Shown piece after piece: positions 43,986 to 51,951 of a DNA stretch of 64,000 nt (positions within the stretch are counted from its first letter, which is position 1; each line of letters begins with the position of its first letter). This stretch comes from Nonomuraea sp. SBT364 (GTDB lineage: Bacteria > Actinomycetota > Actinomycetes > Streptosporangiales > Streptosporangiaceae): contig NZ_LAVL01000012.1 in assembly GCF_001083785.1 (NCBI RefSeq), forward strand, positions 47,836 through 111,835, read 5' to 3'. The translations under genes and the position numbers were made by a program. The notes beneath the pieces were generated by a model. That model worked only from the letters and a program-made list of their open reading frames with translations. It was not told where the DNA came from and searched no databases.

Positions 43986-45272
43986 ATGAGACTGAGGCAG
44001 ATCTTCGTCATCGGACTGACCCTGTCACTGCTCGGCATCGGCGTCCCCGCGTGGTCGGCGGACGACCCGCGCAGCTGCAACGACCTGATGGACGACGACA
44101 CCCCCGCCTTCGTCGTCTGCACCTGGCTGGCCACGCCCGAGGAGGCCGCCGACATCGCCAGGTTCTGGCTCGACAACGACGGCCGGAACATGGGGGAGAC
44201 CGGCCCCATGGACGAGGGCACCGTCGACTGCACCCAGCCGGGCAACGTCTGCCCCGGCGGCGGCGAGGGCGACGGCGAGATGCACGACATCGACGACCCC
44301 CTCCCCGACGACGCCGAGGACGGCGGCACCCCCGAGTGCGAGGGCACCGAGCCCTGCTACGTCGACCCCGACCACATCACCCCGGCCCAGGCCAAGCAGG
44401 CCGCCGAGAGCCCCGCCGGGCAGGCCGTCAAGACCGCCGCCGCCACCGGCATGCGGATCTGGATCGACGCCGAACTGGCCGACGACTACAAGGCCGGCAA
44501 GCTCGCCGAGGCCGCCAAGCAGGTCGCCGCACTCGCCGTCCAGCCCGGCGTCGTGGGCGTGCGGTTCAGCTCCCAGCTCGGCGCCAACGACACGTTCGAG
44601 ACCGCCGACGAGATCGACGCCTTCCTCACCGAGGCCGCCACCGCCCTGCGCAACGCCGCCCCCGGCAAGAAGCTCGCCGTCCACACCGTCGTGCCCGCCC
44701 TCGGCTGCGGCGGCGACGACGCGTGCAAGACCGAGCTGACCAAGAAGTATCCGCTGCTCGACCCCGAGCGCGTCGGCGGCTGGCTCTCCAAGGGCCTCGT
44801 CGACCAGCTCGCCCTCGACGGCGGCCACCTGGCCACCGAGTACGCCACCTGGCAGATCTCCGCCGCCGACGCCCAGCGCAACCAGTGGATCCAGGTCCGC
44901 GCCCGCGCCTGGGACGCCTACGGCCAGATCGCCGCCGAGGACGCCGGCTTCGCCGCCCCCGGTGCCGCCCAGCTCAACGCCGAGCAGACCGCCCAGTCCA
45001 TCACCGACCGCATCGCCGCCCCCCTCCAGGCCGACGCCGCCGAGACCGTCACCCTCTGGACCCGCTGGCAGAACGACCAGGGCCAGGTGAACCGGGCGTA
45101 CGGCGAGAAGTGGGCCGCGAACGCCACCTGGGACGAGCTCAAGAAGCTCACCTCGGTGCGGCCGAGGCTGGCCACCCTGTACAACCCGGCCGCCCCGGAA
45201 GTGGACGCGGCCACGGACCTGAAGAACCTCTCGCAGGTCTTCGGGCAGCTGTATCTCCACAGCGCCCTCTGA
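43986..45272 (+). CDS. Unknown secreted protein, possible barrel-fold
   Basis: A 428-residue exported protein. A signal peptide (LRQIFVIGLTLSLLGIGVPAWSA) is followed by an acidic, Cys-containing linker of about 90 residues (DDPLPDDAEDGG and similar). The main domain follows, with GMRIWIDAELADDYKAGKLAEA, VAALAVQPGVVGVRFSSQLGANDTFETADEI and KLAVHTVVPALGCGGDDAC. The strand-helix order and the WID, FSSQLG and VVPALGCG strand ends suggest a TIM-barrel glycosidase-like fold; I recognise no named family. The ATG has GGAAGGC nearby. It is divergent from the MFS gene and single. Confidence 0.75.
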   Translation: MRLRQIFVIGLTLSLLGIGVPAWSADDPRSCNDLMDDDTPAFVVCTWLATPEEAADIARFWLDNDGRNMGETGPMDEGTVDCTQPGNVCPGGGEGDGEMHDIDDPLPDDAEDGGTPECEGTEPCYVDPDHITPAQAKQAAESPAGQAVKTAAATGMRIWIDAELADDYKAGKLAEAAKQVAALAVQPGVVGVRFSSQLGANDTFETADEIDAFLTEAATALRNAAPGKKLAVHTVVPALGCGGDDACKTELTKKYPLLDPERVGGWLSKGLVDQLALDGGHLATEYATWQISAADAQRNQWIQVRARAWDAYGQIAAEDAGFAAPGAAQLNAEQTAQSITDRIAAPLQADAAETVTLWTRWQNDQGQVNRAYGEKWAANATWDELKKLTSVRPRLATLYNPAAPEVDAATDLKNLSQVFGQLYLHSAL

Positions 45273-45289
45273 CGGCAGGGGCCGCCCGG

Positions 45290-45643
45290 CTACGCAATGG
45301 CGCTCAGCGACCGGTCCAGCAGGTCGTTGAGCGCCACCCGCGCGTCCTGAAGCTCGTCGATGCGCTGGTCGAGGTCGGCCAGGTGGCTCCGCACGTGATC
45401 GAGCACGCACGCCTGGAGCCCCACCCCGTCGTCCAGGAAGCACGGCATGACGTCGCGGATGACCTTCGTCGGCAGCCCCGCGCCCAGCAGGGCCCGGATC
45501 TGCGCCACCCTGGCAGGCGCGTCGGCCGCGTAGGTGCGGTGCCCGCCGTCCGTCCTGGCCGACTCCAGCAGCCCCTGGTCCTCGTAGTAGCGCAGCAGGC
45601 GTACGTTGACGCCGGTGACGCGCGCCAGATCCCCGATCTTCAC
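45290..45643 (-). CDS. MerR-family transcriptional regulator
   Basis: A 117-residue MerR protein with the usual N-terminal MKIGDLARVTGVNVRLLRYYEDQGLL, a hairpin wing (DGGHRTYA) and a coiled-coil dimerisation helix. There is one Cys in PCFLDD and one in LQACVLDHV, too few and too far apart for a classical metal site. It is divergent from a quinol monooxygenase-like gene, with a MerR-type promoter in the gap. The ligand is unknown. Confidence 0.9.
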   Translation of the reverse strand: MKIGDLARVTGVNVRLLRYYEDQGLLESARTDGGHRTYAADAPARVAQIRALLGAGLPTKVIRDVMPCFLDDGVGLQACVLDHVRSHLADLDQRIDELQDARVALNDLLDRSLSAIA

Positions 45644-45658
45644 GTGACCTACCTCACC

Positions 45659-45689
45659 TTGAACCTCACACCGTTGGAGATCCTAACGT
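45659..45689 (+). promoter_or_regulatory. MerR-type promoter with 19-bp spacer
   Basis: TTGAAC (45659-45664) could be the -35 box and TAACGT (45684-45689) the -10 box, 19 bases apart, the longer spacing typical of MerR-controlled promoters. The spacer holds an imperfect dyad CTC-N9-GAG (45665-45679). Transcription would then start at or beside the ATG at 45697, giving a leaderless message for the monooxygenase gene. Confidence 0.45.
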
Positions 45690-45696
45690 TGCGGGC

Positions 45697-46026
45697 ATGA
45701 CACCGATTTCCCTGTACGGGTTCCTTCGCCCCCGGCCGGAACGCAAGGACGAGGTCCGGCGGATCCTCATGTCGCTCGTGGAGCCCACCCGTGGCGAGCC
45801 CGGCAACCTGCAATATCACCTGCACGAGCAAGAGGACGGCCGGTTCTTCCTCTACGAGATCTGGCGCTCCCGGGAAGACCTGGACCTGCACAACCAGTAT
45901 CCGCCGCTGCGTGCCTTCCTGGACAACCTGCCCGACTACCTGGAGGGGGACCCGGAGGGCTACTTCGACACGATGTCGAGCCCGTACCCGCACTCCACCG
46001 CGCCCGCGGGGACGGTCACGGCTTGA
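45697..46026 (+). CDS. ABM-domain putative quinol monooxygenase
   Basis: A 109-residue protein of the antibiotic biosynthesis monooxygenase (YgiN-like) fold. FLRPRPERKDEVRRILMSL and EPGNLQYHLHEQEDGRFFLYEIWRSREDLDLHNQ are typical, with Tyr/His residues that line the pocket in family members. Such proteins act on quinols or as small oxygenases without cofactors. It is divergent from the MerR gene, which probably controls it. Its end overlaps the convergent EF-hand gene by 11 bases. Confidence 0.88.
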   Translation: MTPISLYGFLRPRPERKDEVRRILMSLVEPTRGEPGNLQYHLHEQEDGRFFLYEIWRSREDLDLHNQYPPLRAFLDNLPDYLEGDPEGYFDTMSSPYPHSTAPAGTVTA

Positions 46027-46216
46027 GGAAGCTGCCGAACTCCTCGACGTCGATCAGCCCGTCGCCGTCCTTGTCGAGCCGCTGCACGCCCGCCTGAGCG
46101 GCTTCCAGGGTGATGGGCTGGCCGAGCACTTCCATCAGCCGCACCAGCTCCACGGCCGAGATGCGGCCGTCGTTGTCGGAGTCGATCAGGTCGAAGGTGA
46201 TCGCGTAGTCGCTCAT
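46016..46216 (-). CDS. Two-EF-hand calcium-binding protein
   Basis: A 66-residue calmodulin-like protein. Two complete EF loops are present: DSDNDGRISAVE at residues 11-22 and DKDGDGLIDVEE near 48-59, both with Asp/Asn at positions 1, 3, 5 and Glu at 12. It has no signal peptide or membrane helix, so it is cytoplasmic, probably a calcium sensor or buffer. It overlaps the monooxygenase gene by 11 bases at its end and lies four bases beyond the LysR gene in the same direction. Confidence 0.9.
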   Translation of the reverse strand: MSDYAITFDLIDSDNDGRISAVELVRLMEVLGQPITLEAAQAGVQRLDKDGDGLIDVEEFGSFLKP

Positions 46217-46219
46217 GGG

Positions 46220-47098
46220 TCAGACCTTAGTGGCGATTTGCCGGAGTGCGTCGATGAACGTCGTGACTTGCGGGCTGCGGTTGCCGGACCGCCAGGCGAT
46301 GGCGAGGCGGCCGGGCGGCAGGCCGGTGACGGGGCGGTAGAGCATGCCGGGCCGTTTGTAGAGCTGGGCGTTGCCCTCGGCGACGAGCACGACGCCGAGA
46401 CCGCCGGTCACGGCCTCGAACACCTCCTCGGGGGTGCTCGCGGTGACGCCGACGACGGGTTCGTCGTCGCGGGCGTCGCGGCCGAGCCAGAAGTCGCGCA
46501 GCGGCCCGGCGGCGGCGGGCAGCGCGATGAAGGGTTCGTCGCGCAGCCGGTCGAACGGGACCTCCTCCAGGGCGGCGAGCGGGTGGTCGGCGGGCAGGAC
46601 CACGCACCGGCGCTCGGTGACCAGCACGTGCGTCTCCAGGCCGGGCGGGGTGGGCAGCCAGAGGAAGGCCACGTCGGAGCTGCCGTCGGCCAGGCCGCCG
46701 CTGGGATCGTGCCAGTTCACCAGGCGCAGCGCCACCTCCCAGCCGGGCATGGCGGCGCGGAAGCGGCGCAGCGCCTCCTGTTGCAGGCCCCGGCCCACGG
46801 CCGTCTGCAGGCCGATGACCAGCGTGCCGGTGGGGGCGGCGGCCCTCGCGGTCTCGTAGCCGGCGTTCCACCGGTCGAGCAGGTCGGCGGCGACGGGCAG
46901 CAGCGCCGCGCCCTGCCGGGTGAGCGTGACGCCGCCGGGCCCCCGGTCGAACAGCGTGCAGCCGAGCTGCCGTTCGAGCGCCCGGAGCTGTTTGGACAGC
47001 GCTGGCTGCGAGACGAACAGCCGCTCGGCCGCCCGGGTCACGTTCAGTTCCTCGGCGACCGCCACGAAGTAGCGCAGATCTCGCAAATGCACGTCCAT
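46220..47098 (-). CDS. LysR-family transcriptional regulator
   Basis: A 292-residue LysR protein with helix-turn-helix DLRYFVAVAEELNVTRAAERLFVSQPALSKQLRALERQLGCTLF and a substrate domain from about residue 88 (TGTLVIGLQTAVGRGLQQEALRRF). It is divergent from an aldo/keto reductase gene, with a T-N11-A box over its own start codon. It should regulate both. The ligand is unknown. Confidence 0.93.
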   Translation of the reverse strand: MDVHLRDLRYFVAVAEELNVTRAAERLFVSQPALSKQLRALERQLGCTLFDRGPGGVTLTRQGAALLPVAADLLDRWNAGYETARAAAPTGTLVIGLQTAVGRGLQQEALRRFRAAMPGWEVALRLVNWHDPSGGLADGSSDVAFLWLPTPPGLETHVLVTERRCVVLPADHPLAALEEVPFDRLRDEPFIALPAAAGPLRDFWLGRDARDDEPVVGVTASTPEEVFEAVTGGLGVVLVAEGNAQLYKRPGMLYRPVTGLPPGRLAIAWRSGNRSPQVTTFIDALRQIATKV

Positions 47099-47111
47099 AG
47101 CTGATGGTTAT
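47097..47111. promoter_or_regulatory. LysR T-N11-A box
   Basis: ATAGCTGATGGTTAT has T at 47098 and A at 47110 with eleven bases between and ATA/TAT ends, the classical LysR motif. It overlaps the ATG of the LysR gene and lies about 50 bases before the divergent aldo/keto reductase, suitable for autorepression and activation. Confidence 0.5.
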
Positions 47112-47160
47112 AGCAAAGGGTCTTGGACGGGACGCCACGCCGCGCAGCAGGATCGGCGGT

Positions 47161-48141
47161 ATGAAGACACGTGAACTCGGCGGTTTGACGGTTCCGGCAC
47201 TCGGCTACGGCGCGATGGTGCTGTCGCCCGGTATCTACGGCGACATCGACGAGGCCCGGGGGGAGACGGCCATCCTGGCGGCGCTGGACGCGGGCGCGAC
47301 CCACGTGGACACCAGTGACGCCTACGGCCCGGACGGGCAGAACGAACGCCTGGTCGGCCGGGCGATCAAGGGCCGCAGGGACGAGGTGGTCGTCGCCACG
47401 AAGTTCGGCCTGGCCGTACCCGAAGGCGAGGACAGCCGCGCGCAGCCGGTCGGCTACAAGTTCGGCGAGCTGCGGGTGAACGCCGAGCCCCGGCTGGTGC
47501 GGCGCTACGCGGAGGCGAGCCTGCGCAACCTGGGCACCGACGTGATCGACCTGTACTACCTGCACTACGCCGACCCCGGCGTGCCCGTCGAGGACACCGT
47601 CGGGGCGATGGCCGAGCTGGTCAAGGACGGCCTGGTCAGGCATCTGGGCCTGTCCAACGTGACGGCCGCGCAGTTGCGCCGGGCACACGCCGTGCACCCG
47701 GTGGCGGCCGTGCAGAACGAGTGGTCCATGTGGCGGCCGATCGACCCGCTGCTGCTGGAGGCCGCGGGCGAGCTCGGGGTGGGGATCGTGGCGTGGAGCC
47801 CGCTGGGCAACGGGTTCCTCACCGGGACCGTCCAGCAGCTCGGCGAGGGCGACTTCCGGCACAACGCGCCGCGCTTCTCCGCCGAGAACCTGGCCGCCAA
47901 CAACGACCGCTACGCGCCGATCCGCGGGCTGGCCGACCGGCTCGGCATCACCCCGGCCCAGCTCGCCCTGGCCTGGCTGCTGCACCAGGACGACCACGTG
48001 GTGGCCATCCCCGGCAGCCGTACCCCTTCGCACATCAGGGAGAACGTGGAGGCCGCGGACATCACGCTGCACGCCGACACGCTGGCGGCCATCGACGACG
48101 CCCTCGGCCGGTTCGAGGTGACGGGCGGGACGCTTCTTTAA
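47161..48141 (+). CDS. Aldo/keto reductase controlled by divergent LysR
   Basis: A 326-residue NADPH-dependent barrel enzyme. Catalytic Asp/Tyr are in HVDTSDAYGPDGQNE, Lys in VVVATKFGLAV, His in YYLHYADPG. The coenzyme loop is AIPGSRTPSHIRENVEA. It is nearest to the AKR13-type reductases. The ATG follows GGCGGT with no classical ribosome site. The promoter region carries a LysR box, so expression probably depends on the divergent regulator. Confidence 0.92.
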   Translation: MKTRELGGLTVPALGYGAMVLSPGIYGDIDEARGETAILAALDAGATHVDTSDAYGPDGQNERLVGRAIKGRRDEVVVATKFGLAVPEGEDSRAQPVGYKFGELRVNAEPRLVRRYAEASLRNLGTDVIDLYYLHYADPGVPVEDTVGAMAELVKDGLVRHLGLSNVTAAQLRRAHAVHPVAAVQNEWSMWRPIDPLLLEAAGELGVGIVAWSPLGNGFLTGTVQQLGEGDFRHNAPRFSAENLAANNDRYAPIRGLADRLGITPAQLALAWLLHQDDHVVAIPGSRTPSHIRENVEAADITLHADTLAAIDDALGRFEVTGGTLL

Positions 48142-48167
48142 CCCTTTTTGGGGGTAGCAGGGGCCCC

Positions 48168-49811
48168 ATGCGAATGACCTACACCAGCGACCTGTGGTGG
48201 AAGAACGCCGTCATCTACTGCCTGGACGTGGAGACGTTCAAGGACGGCAACGGGGACGGCATCGGCGACTTCAGGGGGCTCACGCAGGAGATCGACTATC
48301 TCGCGGGCCTCGGGATCACCTGTCTGTGGCTGATGCCGTTCTACCCGACGCCCAACAAGGACGACGGCTACGACGTCACCGACTTCTACAGCGTCGATCC
48401 CAGGCTCGGCACGCTGGGCGACTTCGTGGAGTTCATGCGCACCGCCCACGACCGCGGCCTGCGCGTCATCGCCGACCTCGTCGTCAACCACACCTCCGAC
48501 CGGCATCCGTGGTTCGTGGAGTCGCGCTCCGGCCGCGACTCGCCGAAACGCGACTGGTACGTCTGGTCCGACACGCCCGAGCCGAACCCCAAGGAGGTCG
48601 TCTTCCCCGACAAGGAGGACAGCGTCTGGGAGCACGACGAGCGCACCGGCCAGTACTACCTGCACACCTTCTACCGCCACCAGCCGGACCTGAACGTGGC
48701 CAACCCGGACGTCCGCGACGAGATCACCAAGGTGCTGGGCTTCTGGATGGAGCTCGGGCTCTCGGGGTTCCGGGTGGACGCGGTGCCTTTCCTCATCGAG
48801 AACGTCTCACCGGAGCTGGCCGACCCGCACGACTTCCTGGCCGAGCTGCGCGCGTTCATGACCCGGCGCCAGGGCGACTCGGTCCTGCTCGGCGAGGTCA
48901 ACCTGGAGTACGACCAGCTCCTCAGCTATTTCGGCGAGGGGCTGGGCGACCAGCTCAGCATGTGCTTCGACTTCGTCGCCATGCAGCGCGCCTGGCTGTC
49001 GCTGGCCAGGCGGGAGGCCGGGCCGCTGGCCTCCGCGCTGCGCGAGCGGCCGGCGCCGCCCAAGGACTGCCAGTGGGCGATGTTCCTGCGCAACCACGAC
49101 GAGCTGACGCTGGACAAGCTCACCGAGGAGGAGCGCCAGGAGATCTTCGCGGAGTTCGGCCCGGAGAAGCACATGCAGATCTTCGGCCGGGGTCTGCGCC
49201 GGCGGCTGCCGCCCATGCTCGGCGGCGACCTGCGGCGGGTCAAGCTGGCCTACAGCATGCTGTTCTCGCTGCCCGGCACACCGGTGATCTTCTACGGGGA
49301 GGAGATCGGCATGGGAGAGGACCTGTCGGCGGAGGGCCGGATGGCGGTGCGCAGCCCCATGCGCTGGTCGCGGGAGGGCGGCTTCACCCGCGCGGAAAGG
49401 CCGGTGCGCGCCATGCCCGAAGGGCCGAACGTGGCCGACCAGAAGCGCGACAACGACTCGTTGCTGCGCTGGATCCAGTTGCTCATCGAGCGCTACCGGG
49501 AGTCGCTGGAGCTGGCCTGGGGCGATCACACGGTGCTGGACGCCGGGGACCCGGCGGTGCTGGCGCACCGGTGCGACGCCGACGGGGCCACGGTCGTGGC
49601 CGTGCACAACCTGGCCGACCGGGAGTGCGACGCCGAGCTGGACCTGGCCGGTCTGGAGAGCTGCCTGCTCACCGACCTGCTGGTCGACGGCACGGTGGAA
49701 GTGCCCAGGTCGGGCCGGGTGCGGCTGCCCATGGAGCCGTACGGCTGCCGCTGGCTGCGGGTGTCGTCCCCCGAGGTGGCCCCGGAGGACGCCTCCGTCA
49801 AGGCGCGGTGA
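48168..49811 (+). CDS. GH13 alpha-amylase-family enzyme, trehalose synthase-like
   Basis: A 547-residue glycoside hydrolase family 13 protein. Conserved regions are DLVVNHTSD, GFRVDAVPF with nucleophile Asp204, LLGEVNL with acid/base Glu243 and FLRNHDE with Asp311. The start (SDLWWKNAVIYCLDVETFKDGNGDGIGDF) is like trehalose synthase (TreS), but no maltokinase domain is attached. It could convert maltose and trehalose or act as an amylosucrase/glucosidase. It follows the aldo/keto reductase by 26 bases. It overlaps the convergent TetR gene by 14 bases. Confidence 0.9.
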   Translation: MRMTYTSDLWWKNAVIYCLDVETFKDGNGDGIGDFRGLTQEIDYLAGLGITCLWLMPFYPTPNKDDGYDVTDFYSVDPRLGTLGDFVEFMRTAHDRGLRVIADLVVNHTSDRHPWFVESRSGRDSPKRDWYVWSDTPEPNPKEVVFPDKEDSVWEHDERTGQYYLHTFYRHQPDLNVANPDVRDEITKVLGFWMELGLSGFRVDAVPFLIENVSPELADPHDFLAELRAFMTRRQGDSVLLGEVNLEYDQLLSYFGEGLGDQLSMCFDFVAMQRAWLSLARREAGPLASALRERPAPPKDCQWAMFLRNHDELTLDKLTEEERQEIFAEFGPEKHMQIFGRGLRRRLPPMLGGDLRRVKLAYSMLFSLPGTPVIFYGEEIGMGEDLSAEGRMAVRSPMRWSREGGFTRAERPVRAMPEGPNVADQKRDNDSLLRWIQLLIERYRESLELAWGDHTVLDAGDPAVLAHRCDADGATVVAVHNLADRECDAELDLAGLESCLLTDLLVDGTVEVPRSGRVRLPMEPYGCRWLRVSSPEVAPEDASVKAR

Positions 49812-50400
49812 CGGGCCAGGCCCGCATGGCGAGCGCGGCCACGCCTTCCAGCGCCTCGCGGCCGGCTCCGTCGCGGGCCTGGGTGGACATGCCCTGGATC
49901 ACCGCCGCGTAGAAGGTGGCCAGCTCGGCCGTGTCGGTGCCCGGGGGCAGCAGGCCGGCCGCCGCGTCGTCGTCGAACCGTGCCCGGATGGCCGCCTTCG
50001 ACCGTTCGCGCTGCCTCCGCAGCAGCTCCTCCACCTCGGCCGACTCCGGCCCGCAGTTGACCGCCGCCGAGATGACCAGGCAGCCGGGCGGATGCTCAGG
50101 GGCGGTGTATTCGGTGGCCGCCTCGTGCAACAGCCGCCCGATCGCCTGCCGTCCGGTCGGCTCCTCGGCCAGCGCCCTGGTGGCGAACGCCCCGTAGCTC
50201 ACCTGGTAGTGCCGCAGCACCTCCTCGAACAGCCGCCGCTTGTCCCCGAACGCGGCGTACAGGCTCGGGGGCCTGATGCCCATGACGGTGGTCAGCTCGG
50301 CGACGGAGGTCGCCTCGTAGCCGTGCCGCCAGAACGCCAGCACCGCGCTGTGCAGTGCCGCGTCCCGGTCGAAGGCCCGTTGTCTCGCCATGCCGCTCAT
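49798..50400 (-). CDS. TetR-family transcriptional regulator
   Basis: A 200-residue TetR/AcrR regulator with helix-turn-helix ALHSAVLAFWRHGYEATSVAELTTVMGIRPPSLYAAFGDKRRLF. The C-terminal domain has PPGCLVISAAVNCGPES, as in the AcrR/TetR_C branch responding to small electrophiles. It is divergent from an SDR gene with two GATC-centred palindromes between. A start three codons in (MARQRAF) is equally possible. Confidence 0.92.
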   Translation of the reverse strand: MSGMARQRAFDRDAALHSAVLAFWRHGYEATSVAELTTVMGIRPPSLYAAFGDKRRLFEEVLRHYQVSYGAFATRALAEEPTGRQAIGRLLHEAATEYTAPEHPPGCLVISAAVNCGPESAEVEELLRRQRERSKAAIRARFDDDAAAGLLPPGTDTAELATFYAAVIQGMSTQARDGAGREALEGVAALAMRAWPVTAP

Positions 50401-50403
50401 TCT

Positions 50404-50446
50404 ATAGCGATCGTTATGTTATGGTCTTTCTGTATCGATCACTACA
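50404..50446. promoter_or_regulatory. Two TetR-type palindromes between regulator and SDR gene
   Basis: ATAGCGATCGTTAT (50404-50417) matches its complement at 12 of 14 bases and TGTATCGATCACTACA (50431-50446) at 12 of 16. Both centre on GATC and lie 28 bases apart, covering the whole gap between the divergent genes. They are the probable binding sites of the adjacent TetR protein. Confidence 0.6.
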
Positions 50447-50460
50447 GAAAGAGTTCCGTC

Positions 50461-51195
50461 ATGAAGACTGCCCTCGTCACCGGTGCGAGCAGGGGGATCG
50501 GCCGTGAGATCGCGCTGCGCCTGGCCCGCGACGGCTTCCGCGTCGCGGTGAACTACGTCGCCGGCGAGGCCGCCGCCAAGGAGGTCGTCCGGCTTATCGA
50601 GGAGCAGGGCGGCAGCGCGTTCGCCGTCCGGGCCGACCTGGGCGACCTCGACCAGGTGGACGCGCTGGTGGAGCGGATCCGGCTGGAGACAGGCGTGCTG
50701 GACGTGCTGGTCAACAACGCGGGCGTCAGCGTGCACCGGCACATCGAGGACGAGACGCCCGAATCGTTCGACTGGCACTTCGCGGTCAACGTCAAGGGCC
50801 TGTTCTTCCTCACCCAGCGCCTGCTGCCGCTCATCCCCGACAACGGCCGCATCGTCAACGTCACCTCCGGCGTCACCCGCATCGCCTTCCCCAACGCCAT
50901 CGCGTACTCGATGACCAAGGGCGCCGTACAGACGTTCACCCTGGCCCTGGCCAAGCAGCTCGGCCCGCGCGGGATCACGGTCAACAACGTCGCCCCCGGC
51001 ATCATCGACACCGACATCAACGCGAGCTGGCTGCGTGACAACCCCGAGGGCGAGGCGCACGCCGCGAGCTACCACGCGGTCAACCGGGTCGGCCGCCCGG
51101 AGGAGATCGCCGACGTGGTGGCCTTCGCCGCGTCACCGCAGGCGAGCTTCATGACCGGCACCACGCTGGACGCCACCGGCGGCGGCAACCTCTAG
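50461..51195 (+). CDS. Short-chain dehydrogenase/reductase
   Basis: A 244-residue SDR enzyme. The cofactor motif TGASRGIG is at residues 7-14, NNAG at about 84-87, and the catalytic Ser, Tyr and Lys in VTSGVT and YSMTKGA. The Arg-Asn-Tyr stretch after beta-2 suggests NADP use. It starts at ATG with AAAGAG upstream and is divergent from the TetR gene, which probably represses it until a substrate-like molecule appears. Confidence 0.94.
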   Translation: MKTALVTGASRGIGREIALRLARDGFRVAVNYVAGEAAAKEVVRLIEEQGGSAFAVRADLGDLDQVDALVERIRLETGVLDVLVNNAGVSVHRHIEDETPESFDWHFAVNVKGLFFLTQRLLPLIPDNGRIVNVTSGVTRIAFPNAIAYSMTKGAVQTFTLALAKQLGPRGITVNNVAPGIIDTDINASWLRDNPEGEAHAASYHAVNRVGRPEEIADVVAFAASPQASFMTGTTLDATGGGNL

Positions 51196-51201
51196 AGGCT
51201 T

Positions 51202-51942
51202 CTACAGGTACGACGGCCCCGTCACCCGGTGCCGGAACGTCCACCACACCCACGCCTGCGCCGCCACCAGCAGCGGGATCATCACCAGGCTCACCGGCAC
51301 CAGCAGCGCGCCGGACGTTCCGGCCACCGGCTCCAGCCGCACCCCCGTCAGCGCTCCGACCGTGGCCAGCGTCGCCGCCGTCAGCGCGAACGTACGCAAC
51401 TCGCCCGCGCCGCCGGAGAGCAGCGCCGCGCGCTCACGCAGCACCCCGCGCAGCCGCAGCGCGGCGAACGCCAGCCCGTGCGTGCCGAACAGCGCGGTCA
51501 GCGCCAGCGCCGGCAGCACCAGCAGCGGCCCCTGGATGCCCAGCGCCACGACGCTGAGCAGCGCTCCCCAGCACAGCGCCAGCCCCCAGCTCCCGGCGAC
51601 GATCGCGCCGTCCCACGCCGCCTGCCAGACGCGCCCCGGCACCCGCCCGCGCAGCCACAGCCCCATGTCGCGGACCACCCACGCCAGCAGCAGCACCACG
51701 ACCAGCGGGTAGTTCTCGTGCAGCAGCTCGGCCTCCAGCGCCGGGAACAGCCCGGCGAGCACCCCCGCCGTCACCACCAGCCACACCTCGTTGCCCAGGA
51801 AGAACGGCGCGATGGCGGCGATCGTCTCCCGCCGCTCGCCCGGCGTCCGGCCCAGGTACGGCAGCAGCATGCCGACCCCGATGTCGGCACCGGCCAGCAC
51901 CAGGTAGCCGAGCGCGAAGAAGGCGAGAACGAAGATCTCCAT
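51202..51942 (-). CDS. cydB: Cytochrome bd oxidase subunit II
   Basis: A 246-residue membrane subunit, much shorter than the 330-380 residues of Escherichia coli CydB. It has about seven helices, starting FVLAFFALGYLVLAGADIGVGML, with PFFLGNEVWLVVTAGVLAGLFP conserved. It begins nine bases after cydA in the same operon. No cydC or cydD export genes are nearby. The SDR gene converges on it six bases away. Confidence 0.88.
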   Translation of the reverse strand: MEIFVLAFFALGYLVLAGADIGVGMLLPYLGRTPGERRETIAAIAPFFLGNEVWLVVTAGVLAGLFPALEAELLHENYPLVVVLLLAWVVRDMGLWLRGRVPGRVWQAAWDGAIVAGSWGLALCWGALLSVVALGIQGPLLVLPALALTALFGTHGLAFAALRLRGVLRERAALLSGGAGELRTFALTAATLATVGALTGVRLEPVAGTSGALLVPVSLVMIPLLVAAQAWVWWTFRHRVTGPSYL

Positions 51943-51951
51943 GTCGGCTCC

